DNA of 64,000 bases from Deltaproteobacteria bacterium (GTDB lineage: Bacteria; Myxococcota_A; UBA9160; UBA4427): the NCBI GenBank assembly GCA_016713665.1, contig JADJOR010000001.1, positions 806,001 to 870,000 of the forward strand, in the 5' to 3' direction. Positions 44,415-52,840 of this stretch are shown here, piece by piece. The position numbers and the translations under genes were made by a program. The notes beneath the pieces are model-generated. The model made no database searches and had not been told where the DNA came from. It saw only the letters and a list, made by a program, of their open reading frames with translations. Within the stretch, counting starts at the first letter, position 1. Each line of letters starts with the position of its first letter.

Positions 44415-46073
44415 ATGACGTCGCAAGCCGTGTCCGTCGCCGATCCCTTCCCCGTCTCGCTGGCGGCCCACGTCCGCAAGCTCGCCCGCGAGCGCCCGAA
44501 GGCCCCCGCCTTCATCGTCGACGAGCGGGTCCTCGACTGGGCCGCATACGACGCTGCAGCGGACCGCCTCGCGCGCGTCTTCCTGGCCCTCGGCCTCGCG
44601 CCGGGCGAGCGGATCGCCGTCTGGGTCCCGGACGGCACGCCCTTCCACGTCGCCTATCAAGCGGCCGAGCGCTGCGGCCTCGTCTGCCTCGGCCTCGCGC
44701 CGCGCTGCGGCGAGCGCGAGCTCGCCCATCTGCTGAGCCTCGCCTCCGCGCGCGTGCTCGTCTCGGCCCCCGAGATGCCGGACGGCCCCGCGCAGGCACG
44801 GGTCGCGCGCCTGCGCGAGCGCGGCATCCCGATCGAGTTCCATCTGACGCTGGCCCGCGACGGATTCCCGGACGACGCGATCGAGCTCGACGGCCGACCC
44901 GCCCCCGAGGCGAGCGAGGCGCCCGGCCCCGAGCTCGGCGCGAAGGCCTCCGACGTCTCGCTCCTCAACACGACCTCGGGCACGACGGGCCTCCCGAAGA
45001 TCGTCGTCCACGACCAGCTGCGCTGGTTCCATTTCCACCGTCTCGCCGCCGACGTCGGCCACCTCGACGAGCGCGACGTCTTCATGAGCGCGCTCCCCGC
45101 ACCGGTCGGCTTCGGTCTCTGGACCGGCCACTTCACGCCGACGCTGCTCGGCGCGCCGACGGTGCTGACGCGCAAGTTCGACGCCCGAGCCACGATCGAC
45201 GCCCTCGAGCGGCATCGGGTGAGCGTGCTCTCCGCGGTCTCGACCCAGTTCATCATGCTGCTCGAGTCGGGGGGCTTCGACGGCGGGCGGGACCTGGTGC
45301 TGCGGGCGCTCTTCACCGGGGGCGAGGCGGTGCCCGAGCGCCAGGCGCGCAACTTCGAGATCCGGACGGGAGCTTCGGTACTCCAGTTCTACGGCTCGAA
45401 CGAGACGGGCGCCGTCAGCGCGACGCGGCCCGAGGATCCCCCGACGAAGCGGCTCACGACGGCGGGCAAGCCGATCGCGGAGATGAATCTCCGCCTCTTC
45501 GACGCCGAAGGCCGCGACGTGACGTCGAGCGGACGCGGGCAGCCGGCGGTCAAGGGCCCGGTCGTCTCGCGAGGCTATCTCGGCGCGCCCGAGGCGAACG
45601 CGGCGCTGATCACCTCGGACGGCTGGGTCAAGCTCGGCGATCTCGTCGAGCTCGACGCCGACGGCTATCTCCGCGTCATCGGCCGCACCGACGACATCAT
45701 CATCCGCGGCGGCAAGAACCTCTCCGCCGCCGCGATCGAGGAAGGCGTGGCGCTCCATCCGAGCGTGGCCCTCGTCGCTGCGATCGGCATGCCCGATCGC
45801 ATCTTCGGCGAGCGCGCCGCCGCCTACGTCGAGCTGCGGGCCGGCGCGTCCCTCGAGCTCGAAGGCCTGCGCGAGCATCTCAAGGACCACGGCATCGCCC
45901 GCGAGCTCTGGCCCGAGGCGCTCGTCGTCCTGCCCGAGCTCCCGCGCGGCGTCGGCGGCAAGGTCGCGAAGGGGGCGCTGCGCGAGGATGCGAAGCAGCG
46001 CTTCGGCGATCCGGCCGACGAGGACGCCCTCGCCCGCTCTCGCGCCGCGGATCGCGCCAGCGAGTTCTCGTGA
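44415..46073 (+). CDS. AMP-dependent acid-CoA ligase (second ligase)
   Basis: 552 residues, one base downstream of the P450 stop. AMP-binding loop NTTSGTTGLPKIV, then QFYGSNETGAVSAT, SDGWVKLGDLVELDADGYLRVIGRTDDIIIRGGKN, and the C-terminal PRGVGGKVAKGAL with catalytic Lys. It probably activates the carboxylic acid made by the P450, for instance a sterol side-chain acid, for beta-oxidation. The MFS gene overlaps its stop (GTGA), so P450-ligase-MFS form one operon. Confidence 0.87.
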   Translation: MTSQAVSVADPFPVSLAAHVRKLARERPKAPAFIVDERVLDWAAYDAAADRLARVFLALGLAPGERIAVWVPDGTPFHVAYQAAERCGLVCLGLAPRCGERELAHLLSLASARVLVSAPEMPDGPAQARVARLRERGIPIEFHLTLARDGFPDDAIELDGRPAPEASEAPGPELGAKASDVSLLNTTSGTTGLPKIVVHDQLRWFHFHRLAADVGHLDERDVFMSALPAPVGFGLWTGHFTPTLLGAPTVLTRKFDARATIDALERHRVSVLSAVSTQFIMLLESGGFDGGRDLVLRALFTGGEAVPERQARNFEIRTGASVLQFYGSNETGAVSATRPEDPPTKRLTTAGKPIAEMNLRLFDAEGRDVTSSGRGQPAVKGPVVSRGYLGAPEANAALITSDGWVKLGDLVELDADGYLRVIGRTDDIIIRGGKNLSAAAIEEGVALHPSVALVAAIGMPDRIFGERAAAYVELRAGASLELEGLREHLKDHGIARELWPEALVVLPELPRGVGGKVAKGALREDAKQRFGDPADEDALARSRAADRASEFS

Positions 46074-47383
46074 GCGATCGCCCGCAGAGCCTGCGCGCGC
46101 GATTCGCAGCGAGCGAGCTTCGCGGACGGGCGCTCTGGGTCGTGATCGGCTGCCTCGTCTGCCAGATGGGCCTCGGCCTGACCTACGTGAAGAGCGGACT
46201 CTCGGCCGACCTGATCGAGGCCCTGGGCATGACCCGTGCGCAATTCTCGGGGGCGAACACGCCGCAGCTCGCGGTGCAGTCCCTCGCGAGCCCGCTCGCG
46301 GGCTTCCTGACGGTTCGGTACGGCGCGAAAGTCGTGCTGACGGCTTCGGCCCTGCTCTTCGCCGTCGTGTTCGTCGGCTTCTCGCAGGTCGAGTCCGTCG
46401 CTGGGTTCTACTTCGCGATCGCGGGCGTCGGCCTCGGCGCCGCGGGGATGGGCGACGTCTCCGTCGGTCACGTCGTCGCCCAGTGGTTCCGCCGTCATCG
46501 CGGCCTCGCCCTCGGCATCGCCTACGCCGGCTCGAATCTCGGCGGCTCGGCGATGGTCTGGCTGACGGGGGCCGTCGCGGCGCGCTCGGATTTCCGGATG
46601 GCGCTGCTCGCCGTCGCCGTCTTCTCCCTCGTCGTGCTGCTCCCCGCCGCCTTCTTCCTCGTGCGCGATCGCGAGGCGACCCGCGAAGAGCTCCGCGGCG
46701 AGCAAGCCTCGGCGCACACGCCCGCCGGCACGCCCCCCGCCTCGCCGATCCCGCCCGCCCCCGTCGCGGACGAGACGAGCCTCGACCTGCGCGCCGCCCT
46801 GCGGACCCGGACCTTCTGGATCCTCACGACGACGCTCTTCGCCTTCTTCTTCTACTTCAACGGCATCCTCGACCATTTCGTGCTGATCCTGACCGACGCG
46901 GGCCTCTCCCACGAAGAGGCGGCGACGCGGCTCAGCCAGACGATCGGCCTGGGCATCGTGTCGAAGGTCGTCGGCGGCTATCTCGCGGACCGGGTCTCGC
47001 AGGAGCGGGCGATCCTCTACGACTACGGGCTCCTCGCATTGAGCTCGGTCGTGCTGCTCTTCCTGCCGAATGCGGTGGTCCTGCCGGTCTTCGTGCTCTC
47101 GTATGGATTCAGCCAGGCGGCGCGGGACGTCGTCTGGCCGCTGGCGGTCGAGCGCTGCTTCGGGGCGCGCCATCTCGGCTCGATCTACGGCGCGATGACG
47201 CTCGCGCTGCTCCCGGGCGCAGCGCTCGGGCCCCTCGCGGCGGCGGCCCTGCGCGACGCTCTCGGCGACTACCGGATGGCCTTCGTGCTCTTCATCGCAC
47301 TGAACGCGGCCGCCCTCGCCGCGCTCTTCTTCGTGCGCGACGAGCGCGGAGGGACGACGCCCGGGAGCCCGGGCATCGCCTAG
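46070..47383 (+). CDS. MFS transporter (OFA/monocarboxylate type)
   Basis: 437 residues, GTG start overlapping the ligase stop by four bases. Twelve predicted membrane segments in two halves; the cytoplasmic loop between them (about 205-240) is rich in Pro/Ala/Thr. WFRRHRGLALGIAYAGSNLGGS resembles the conserved MFS loop 4-5 region. Likely imports an acid or exports a by-product of P450/ligase action. The substrate is not known. Confidence 0.85.
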   Translation: MSDRPQSLRARFAASELRGRALWVVIGCLVCQMGLGLTYVKSGLSADLIEALGMTRAQFSGANTPQLAVQSLASPLAGFLTVRYGAKVVLTASALLFAVVFVGFSQVESVAGFYFAIAGVGLGAAGMGDVSVGHVVAQWFRRHRGLALGIAYAGSNLGGSAMVWLTGAVAARSDFRMALLAVAVFSLVVLLPAAFFLVRDREATREELRGEQASAHTPAGTPPASPIPPAPVADETSLDLRAALRTRTFWILTTTLFAFFFYFNGILDHFVLILTDAGLSHEEAATRLSQTIGLGIVSKVVGGYLADRVSQERAILYDYGLLALSSVVLLFLPNAVVLPVFVLSYGFSQAARDVVWPLAVERCFGARHLGSIYGAMTLALLPGAALGPLAAAALRDALGDYRMAFVLFIALNAAALAALFFVRDERGGTTPGSPGIA

Positions 47384-47413
47384 CAGCCCGCGGTGCGCGC
47401 GCCGCGCCCCGCG

Positions 47414-48604
47414 CTACTTCGCCTGGGCGATCGCGTCGGCGAAGGCGAGGCCCTCTGCGATCCAGCGCCGCGCCGCATTCAGCTGCCGCGGGCGCTTGCA
47501 ACCGACGGCGCCGACGAGCTTCCCGCCCCGGCCGAAGAGCACGAGGAACTTGTCCTCGCCGAGGGTCCCGAGGCAGACGTGCATCTCGTCTTCCGCCCGG
47601 AATTCACCGGCGATCGCGAGGCGCAGGTCGAATTGATCGGTCCAGACATAGGGCACCGCCGCGTGCGGCTCGGCGCTCCCGTGCACGATCCGCCGCGCCA
47701 CGACGTCGGCCTGCTCGACGGCGCTCGTCCAATGTTCGAAGCGCGGGCGCTCCGGATAGCGCGGATTCGTCCAGCGCGCGCAATCCCCGAGAGCCGAGAT
47801 CCCGGCGCGGGAGCTCGCGCCGGTCGCGTCGCAGAGGATCCCGTTGTCGATCGCGAGCCCCGAGTCCGCGAGCCAGCCGACCGCGGGCGCGGCGCCGACA
47901 CCGACCACCACGACCTCGGCGGGGACGACGCGACCGTCCGCGAGCTGCACGCCCGTGACCCGGTCCTCTCCCTCGAATCCGGAGACGCCCACCCCGAGAT
48001 GGAACTCGACGCCCGCCTCGCGATGGCGCCTCGCCACGCGCTCGCCGAGGATCGGACCGAGGCCGCGAATCAGCGGCGCCGGCAACGGCTCGACCACCGT
48101 CACGGCGCAGCCCTTCGCGCGACAGCTCGCCGCGACCTCCATGCCGATGAAGCCGGCCCCGATCACGACGACCCGCGGCGACGAAGCGAGCGCATCGCGC
48201 AGGCGCCGCGCGTCACCCAAGGTCCGGAGCGCGAGAATGCCCTCGAGTCCGCGCTCGAAGGGGAGCCTCCGCGCTTCGGCGCCCGTCGCGAGGACGATCG
48301 CATCGGCCTCGACGCGGCTGCCGTCGGCGAGCGCGACGGCGAGGGCCCGGGGATCGAGCGCCGTCGCCTTCTGAGCGAGGCGCCATTCGGCTGCGAGCGG
48401 AGCCACCCCGTCCCGTGCGAGCGCGAGCTTCTCCTCGGGCCAGCCGTCGACCAGGAACTGCTTCGAGAGCGGCGGCCGGTCGTAGGGCAGCTCGGCCTCG
48501 GCCCCGATCATCGTGACCCGCCCCGCGAACCCCTCGCGCCGCAGCGCCTCGAGAAAACGCAGCCCCGCGAGCGAAGCGCCCACGACCGCGACGTGCTGAA
48601 CCAT
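47414..48604 (-). CDS. Ferredoxin-reductase-like FAD/NAD(P)H oxidoreductase
   Basis: 396 residues, ATG at 48604 after GGAGG. Two Rossmann motifs: GASLAGLRFLEALR (FAD) at the N-terminus and VIGAGFIGMEVAA (NAD(P)H) in the middle; LGDCAR is the second FAD-contact motif. The C-terminal domain resembles rhodocoxin/putidaredoxin reductases. It may feed electrons through a ferredoxin to the P450, although no ferredoxin is seen here. Convergent with the MFS gene. Confidence 0.88.
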   Translation of the reverse strand: MVQHVAVVGASLAGLRFLEALRREGFAGRVTMIGAEAELPYDRPPLSKQFLVDGWPEEKLALARDGVAPLAAEWRLAQKATALDPRALAVALADGSRVEADAIVLATGAEARRLPFERGLEGILALRTLGDARRLRDALASSPRVVVIGAGFIGMEVAASCRAKGCAVTVVEPLPAPLIRGLGPILGERVARRHREAGVEFHLGVGVSGFEGEDRVTGVQLADGRVVPAEVVVVGVGAAPAVGWLADSGLAIDNGILCDATGASSRAGISALGDCARWTNPRYPERPRFEHWTSAVEQADVVARRIVHGSAEPHAAVPYVWTDQFDLRLAIAGEFRAEDEMHVCLGTLGEDKFLVLFGRGGKLVGAVGCKRPRQLNAARRWIAEGLAFADAIAQAK

Positions 48605-48779
48605 CTCGCGCTCTCCTCCGATGCCCCGATCCTTTGCGGGGTCGTCGCGCTGGGATCGTCCGGCCAACCCGCGCGGGTGGCCGAGCATAGAGGATCCGGG
48701 CCGGGGGCTCCCGACGTGTCTGGCCAGCCCCGGGCGCGTCTGCGAGACTCGGCCCGCCGCACGCCGCGAGGAGCCCGCC

Positions 48780-49670
48780 ATGCAGTTCTGGCAAGCCGTC
48801 CCGTTCACCCATCCCGACGAGTTGCTGGACCTGGTCCCGATCATCGAGGAGGCGGGCTTCGAGGGCGTGCTGCTCGCGGACCACGTCTTCGCGCCGGAGT
48901 CCTACGCCTCCCGCTATCCCTACGACGACTCGGGCGAGCCGCCCTTCGACGAGAAGACGCCGTTTCCGGAGGTCTTCGCGACGATCTGCGCGCTCTCGAT
49001 GGTCACGACGCGGCTGCGCTTCATGCCGAACGTCTACGTGCTCCCGATGCGCCATCCGATCGAGGTGGCGAAGGGCCTCAGCACGGCCGCCGTCTTCTCG
49101 AAGAATCGCGTCGTGTTCGGGATCGGCGCCGGCTGGCTCAAGGAGGAGTTCGAGATCCTTGGACAGCCCTTCGACGCCCGCGGTCGCCGGATGGACGAGC
49201 AGATCCCGATCGTCCAGAAGCTCCTGCGCGGCGAGGTCGTCTCCGCCGACGGGGAGTTCTACAAATTCGCGCCCCTGCGCCTCAATCCGATCCCGACCCG
49301 CACCGTGCCCTTCTGGGTCGGCGGCATGAACGCCGCGGCGCTCCGCCGTGCCGCGCAGTACGGCCATGGCTGGACGGGCGCGGGGACGAGCTTCGACGAG
49401 ACCGTCGCGATCCTGAAGGATCTCCACGCGCGACGGAAGGCCTTCGGCCGGGACCACGAGCCCTTCGACTGCGTGATCCCCCTGACCGAGCCGCTGCCCC
49501 CCGACAAGATGAAACAGCTGATCGACCTCGGCATGACGGGCACCGTCAGCTGGCCGCTCTCCTTCCAGATGCCGCCGGGCGCGACGCTGCAGCAGAAGAA
49601 GGACAAGATCCGGCAGCTCGGGGAGACGCTGATCGCGCCGGTCAACGGCCAAAGCAGCGGGAAGCGTTAG
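48780..49670 (+). CDS. LLM-class flavin-dependent oxidoreductase
   Basis: 296 residues, ATG at 48780 after GAGGAG. Luciferase-like TIM barrel: GFEGVLLADHVFAPESYASRY, TTRLRFMPNVYVLPMRHP, FGIGAGWLKEEFEILGQPFDARG, and VPFWVGGMNAAALRRAAQYGHGW, typical of F420- or FMN-dependent LLM enzymes. Substrate and cofactor cannot be fixed. It stands in the accessory region next to the racemase pseudogene. Confidence 0.85.
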   Translation: MQFWQAVPFTHPDELLDLVPIIEEAGFEGVLLADHVFAPESYASRYPYDDSGEPPFDEKTPFPEVFATICALSMVTTRLRFMPNVYVLPMRHPIEVAKGLSTAAVFSKNRVVFGIGAGWLKEEFEILGQPFDARGRRMDEQIPIVQKLLRGEVVSADGEFYKFAPLRLNPIPTRTVPFWVGGMNAAALRRAAQYGHGWTGAGTSFDETVAILKDLHARRKAFGRDHEPFDCVIPLTEPLPPDKMKQLIDLGMTGTVSWPLSFQMPPGATLQQKKDKIRQLGETLIAPVNGQSSGKR

Positions 49671-49689
49671 TCCGCCGGAGCCCCGCGCG

Positions 49690-50215
49690 ATGGCCCATCG
49701 AAGCGCCTCCAGGCCGACGGTCGGTGTCTTCGATTCCGGGGTCGGAGGATTGACCGTCCTCGCGGCGATCCGGCGGGCCTGCTCCTCGCTCGACCTCGTC
49801 TACGTCGCCGATTCGGGAAACGCGCCCTAGGGAAATCGAACGACCTCATTCATCGAGGCGCGGGCTTCGGAGATCGCCCGCACGTTGATCGATGCCGGCT
49901 CCGGGATCATCGTCGTCGCGTGCAACACCGCCGTCGCCGTCGCCGTCGAGCGGCTTCGCGCGGATCTCTCCGTTCCCATCGTGGCCATGGAGCCCGCGAT
50001 CAAGCCGGCCGCGGCCGGGACTCGTCGAGCGCGTCGAATCCGGCGACCTCGCCTCCGACGCCACGCGGGACCATCTCGCGACGCTGATCGAGCCCCTGCT
50101 GCGCCATGGCGTCGACACCCTCGTTCTCGGCTGCACCCACTTCGTCTTCCCGCCGGTGGGGCCTCGCGCGGGGCCGGGGCCGCTTTTGGCCTGGGGCAGC
50201 GAGGTCGAAGTCCGC
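49690..50215 (+). pseudogene. Glutamate racemase (MurI-like) pseudogene
   Basis: Remains of a racemase. The frame starts MAHRSASRPTVGVFDSGVGG and runs through LDLVYVADSGNAP, then hits an in-frame TAG at 49828-49830, exactly where the family has Tyr (PYG). It resumes with IIVVACNTAVAVAVERLR, with the catalytic Cys. After PAIKPAAA (near 50022) the frame shifts and about 45-50 residues are missing; the next frame continues PGLVERVESGDL and VLGCTHFVF with the second catalytic Cys, then decays. One nonsense mutation, one frameshift and one deletion make this a true pseudogene. An intact murI must exist elsewhere. Confidence 0.85.
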
Positions 50216-50219
50216 GCGG

Positions 50220-50750
50220 TCATTTCCCCGGCGCCGGTCCCCAGCCGCGATCGTGCGGCGCCATCAGCTGGGATTCGAGATGCATCCGCGTATGGAGCCA
50301 GCGACCCTGCTCGCGGACATACTCGTCGTGCTCGACGCCGACCATCCACATCGCGCGACCTTCCCTCGTCGTGATCATCGCGAGCACGTCCCAGGTCCCG
50401 GTCGCTCGCTCGCCTTCGACCCGGATCTCGGGCTTCACGAAGAAATGCCAGGCGTAGTGGAGCGTGGGCTCTCGAAAGCGGTCCCGGATCGCCGCCCGTC
50501 CCTCGCAGCGACCGAGGGCGCCACCGCCTTCCCAGACCGCGTCTTCGGTGAAGAGCGCTGCCAGCTGGTCCGCCACGGCATCGATCTCGTCCTGGGGGCG
50601 CGGTCCCTTGCGCGCATAACGAGCATCCGCGAGCGCCCCGTAGCGGCTCTTCAGCGCGAGGATCTCGGCCTGTCCTTCGGCCCGGTCGAGCCGCGTCTCG
50701 AGTGCATCGAGGCGGGCGAGCAGGATCGTCTCGGTCGTCGGGGTGGGCAA
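50220..50750 (-). CDS. SnoaL/NTF2-like protein
   Basis: 176 residues. The start is a TTG at 50750 with GGGAG eight bases upstream. A coiled-coil N-terminus (LARLDALETRLDRAEGQAEILALKSRY) precedes a SnoaL-like cone fold: ALFTEDAVWEGGGALGRCEGRAAIRDRF, HFFVKPEIRVEGERATGTWDVLAM, and MWMVGVEHDEYVREQGRWLHTRMH. This superfamily includes ketosteroid isomerase-like and hydroxylating or dehydrating enzymes, so a role in steroid breakdown is possible but not shown. Convergent with the racemase remnant. Confidence 0.75.
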   Translation of the reverse strand: MPTPTTETILLARLDALETRLDRAEGQAEILALKSRYGALADARYARKGPRPQDEIDAVADQLAALFTEDAVWEGGGALGRCEGRAAIRDRFREPTLHYAWHFFVKPEIRVEGERATGTWDVLAMITTREGRAMWMVGVEHDEYVREQGRWLHTRMHLESQLMAPHDRGWGPAPGK

Positions 50751-50896
50751 TCGATCGCTCCCATCTTCATGCAGTCCAATCCGAACCTCGGCGGCCCCGA
50801 GGACGTGGGCTAGCCTCGCGCAGCCCGGAGGTCGCGCGCAACATCGCCTCCTCGTGGCGCACCACGAGCCGCTGCGCCCCGCTCGAAAGGATCTCC

Positions 50897-52681
50897 ATGC
50901 CCGGCCCCCTCGCAGGGATTCGCATCGTCGATCTGACGACCATGGCCTCGGGACCGCTGGCGACCTCGATCCTCGCCGACCAGGGGGCCGACGTGATCAA
51001 GGTCGAGGCGCCGGGCAAGGGCGACGCCCTGCGCACGATCGGCCCGAGCCGCGGCGGGCTCTCGGCCCTCTTCACGAGCCTGAACCGCAACAAGCGCTCG
51101 ATCGCCATCGATCTCCACCAGCCTTCGGGCGTCGCGCTCCTCGACCGGCTCGTCGCCCGGGCCGACGTCTTCATCCAGAACTTCCGCCCGGGCGCCGTCG
51201 ATCGGATGGGGATCGGCGCCGAGCGCTACCGCGCGCTCCATCCCGAGCTCGTCTACGTCTCGATCAGCGGCTTCGGCGAGCGCGGCCCGATGGTGAATCG
51301 CGGGGTCTACGACTCCCTGATGCAGGCCTACGTCGGCGTCGCCGTCCACCAGGCCAACCTCGAGACCGGCGAGCCGGAGTTCGTCCGCAGCGTCGTCTGC
51401 GACAAGGGCACCGCGATCCAGACCTCGCAGCTCATCACCGCCGCCCTCCTCGCCCGGGCCCGCGGCGCCGGCGGCCAGCGGCTCGAGATCTCGATGCTCC
51501 ACGCGAGCCTCGCCTTCCTCTGGCCCGACGGCATGCAGAACTACACACTGCTCGGCGAGGGCGTCTCGGCGCCGCTCCTGAAGTCGGCGCTCCCCATGAT
51601 CCGCCCGACCGCCGACGGCCACATCGCCATCAGCTACATCCAGGACCGCGAGTTCGCGGCCCTCTGCCGCGTGCTCGGCCGCGCCGATCTCGCGAGCGAT
51701 CCGCGCTTCGAGAAGGCCGACCCCCGGGCGCGCCACGGCCGCGAGCTGCAGGCCCTGCTCGACGAGACGCTGCGCCGATTCACGACGGCACAGCTCCTCG
51801 CGCTGCTCGCGGAGGCGGACGTGCCCCATGCGACCGTCGGCGATCCGGCGACGATCCACCTCGATCCGCAGGTCGTGGCCAACGAGCTCGTCTTCGAGAT
51901 GGACCACCCCGCGGCGGGCCACATGCGCCAGCCGAAGCCGCTCGGGGAGTTCGAGAAGACGCCGGTCTCCGTGCGACGCGGGGCGCCGCGGCACGGCGAG
52001 CACTCGCGGGAGATCGCGGCGGAGGCGGGGCTTTCGGCGTCACGACCGGTCGAGCGCGCTCGGAGGTCCGAGCGGGCGGTGAGGGCGGATCCATCGGCCG
52101 TCATGACTGCCCGCCTTCGGGGCGCAAGCTCGCTCGTCCGAGTCATCAGCTCGCCGCAAAGACGCCTGGGGAATGGGCGCGCCCTCGGTCCGGCGCGCGC
52201 CAGGGTCCCATCCTTAGCCCGGGCACCTGAGATGGAGCTCCCGACATCGTCGGGGGAGCCCCGCCGGTTCCACCCAGATTTCAGGTTTCATGACCTACTT
52301 TTTGGGTTAATCTCCGCCGATACGTCTCCCGAAAGATCGGGGTCTCCCATGCTCGAAGGCATCTTCGGAAACGCCAGCGCGGAAAAGGTCCTGCTCTATC
52401 TCGAGCAGTACGAGGAGGGCTACGCGACCGCGATTGCCCGGACTTTCGACGGGCTCTCGCTCAACATGGCCCAACGCCAGCTCGAGCGTCTCGAACGCGC
52501 CGGCGCCCTGATCAGCAGTCTCAAGGGCAAGACCCGACTCTACACCTGGAATCCGCGATATCCGTTCAGGACCGAGCTTCGAGCGCTCGTCCGAAAGGCG
52601 CTCGACTCGCTCCCCGCTTCCGAGAGAAGCCGATACCTGGGAGAGCGACGAAGGCCCAGGCGGACGGGCAAGCCGCTTTGA
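50897..52681 (+). CDS. CaiB/BaiF CoA-transferase, frame open into the next gene
   Basis: Family III CoA-transferase; the first 375 or so residues are typical: GIRIVDLTTMASGPLATSILADQGADVIKVE, FIQNFRPGAVDRMGIG, and RGVYDSLMQAYVG with the catalytic Asp. The start is ATG at 50897 after AAAGGA. The expected C-terminus (near GEHSREIAAEAGLS, about 52040) is not followed by a stop. The frame stays open across about 300 bases of non-coding character, including a hairpin and an AT-rich region, and joins the winged-helix gene, giving a 594-residue reading frame. A lost or mis-sequenced stop is likely; a frame change would end it at 52082 or 52230. The true 3' end is unknown. Confidence 0.75.
   Translation: MPGPLAGIRIVDLTTMASGPLATSILADQGADVIKVEAPGKGDALRTIGPSRGGLSALFTSLNRNKRSIAIDLHQPSGVALLDRLVARADVFIQNFRPGAVDRMGIGAERYRALHPELVYVSISGFGERGPMVNRGVYDSLMQAYVGVAVHQANLETGEPEFVRSVVCDKGTAIQTSQLITAALLARARGAGGQRLEISMLHASLAFLWPDGMQNYTLLGEGVSAPLLKSALPMIRPTADGHIAISYIQDREFAALCRVLGRADLASDPRFEKADPRARHGRELQALLDETLRRFTTAQLLALLAEADVPHATVGDPATIHLDPQVVANELVFEMDHPAAGHMRQPKPLGEFEKTPVSVRRGAPRHGEHSREIAAEAGLSASRPVERARRSERAVRADPSAVMTARLRGASSLVRVISSPQRRLGNGRALGPARARVPSLARAPEMELPTSSGEPRRFHPDFRFHDLLFGLISADTSPERSGSPMLEGIFGNASAEKVLLYLEQYEEGYATAIARTFDGLSLNMAQRQLERLERAGALISSLKGKTRLYTWNPRYPFRTELRALVRKALDSLPASERSRYLGERRRPRRTGKPL
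52240..52254 (+). terminator. Small hairpin between CaiB and winged-helix genes
   Basis: CCCGAC, loop ATC, GTCGGG: 6-bp perfect stem. It lies in the stretch that looks intergenic although the CaiB frame is open through it. It supports a gene boundary here. Confidence 0.4.
52349..52681 (+). CDS. Winged-helix DNA-binding protein
   Basis: 110 residues from ATG at 52349, in frame with the upstream CaiB gene. NASAEKVLLYLEQYEEGYATAIARTFD and LNMAQRQLERLERAGALISSLKGKTRLYTWNPRYPF form an ArsR/MarR-like winged helix; the wing is KGKTRLYTW. The C-terminus is basic (RRRPRRTGKPL). Such proteins are usually repressors or partners of small toxin-like or nucleotidyltransferase genes; here a small ORF overlaps its stop. 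The region before it is AT-rich (52270-52320), suggesting its own promoter. Confidence 0.75.
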   Translation: MLEGIFGNASAEKVLLYLEQYEEGYATAIARTFDGLSLNMAQRQLERLERAGALISSLKGKTRLYTWNPRYPFRTELRALVRKALDSLPASERSRYLGERRRPRRTGKPL

Positions 52682-52830
52682 CTCTTGAGCTGGAGATCGA
52701 CGAGCAGTCGTCGCTCGAGGACATCGCGGCCCTCGTCTGCACTTCGCTGGGTCTTCTTCGGGGCTCGGTCGTCTCGATCTATTCGAATGCCGAGTTCGTC
52801 TCGTACGAGCTTCGAAGAACGCCCGCTTGA
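52678..52830 (+). CDS. Possible 50-residue protein overlapping the winged-helix gene
   Basis: A TTG at 52678 overlaps the stop of the winged-helix gene and opens a 50-codon frame ending at 52830. The peptide is acidic at the start (ELEIDEQSSLEDIAALV) and ends FVSYELRRTPA. I do not recognise it. The overlap and protein-like composition suggest translational coupling, but a chance frame in GC-rich DNA cannot be excluded. It ends 10 bases before the convergent fadE gene. Confidence 0.4.
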   Translation: MTLELEIDEQSSLEDIAALVCTSLGLLRGSVVSIYSNAEFVSYELRRTPA

Positions 52831-52840
52831 TCGCCAGTAC

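Noticed and set aside
49828..49830. TAG read as pyrrolysine or suppressed stop in the racemase gene
   Set aside because: The same gene also has a frameshift and a deletion downstream, so it is a pseudogene.
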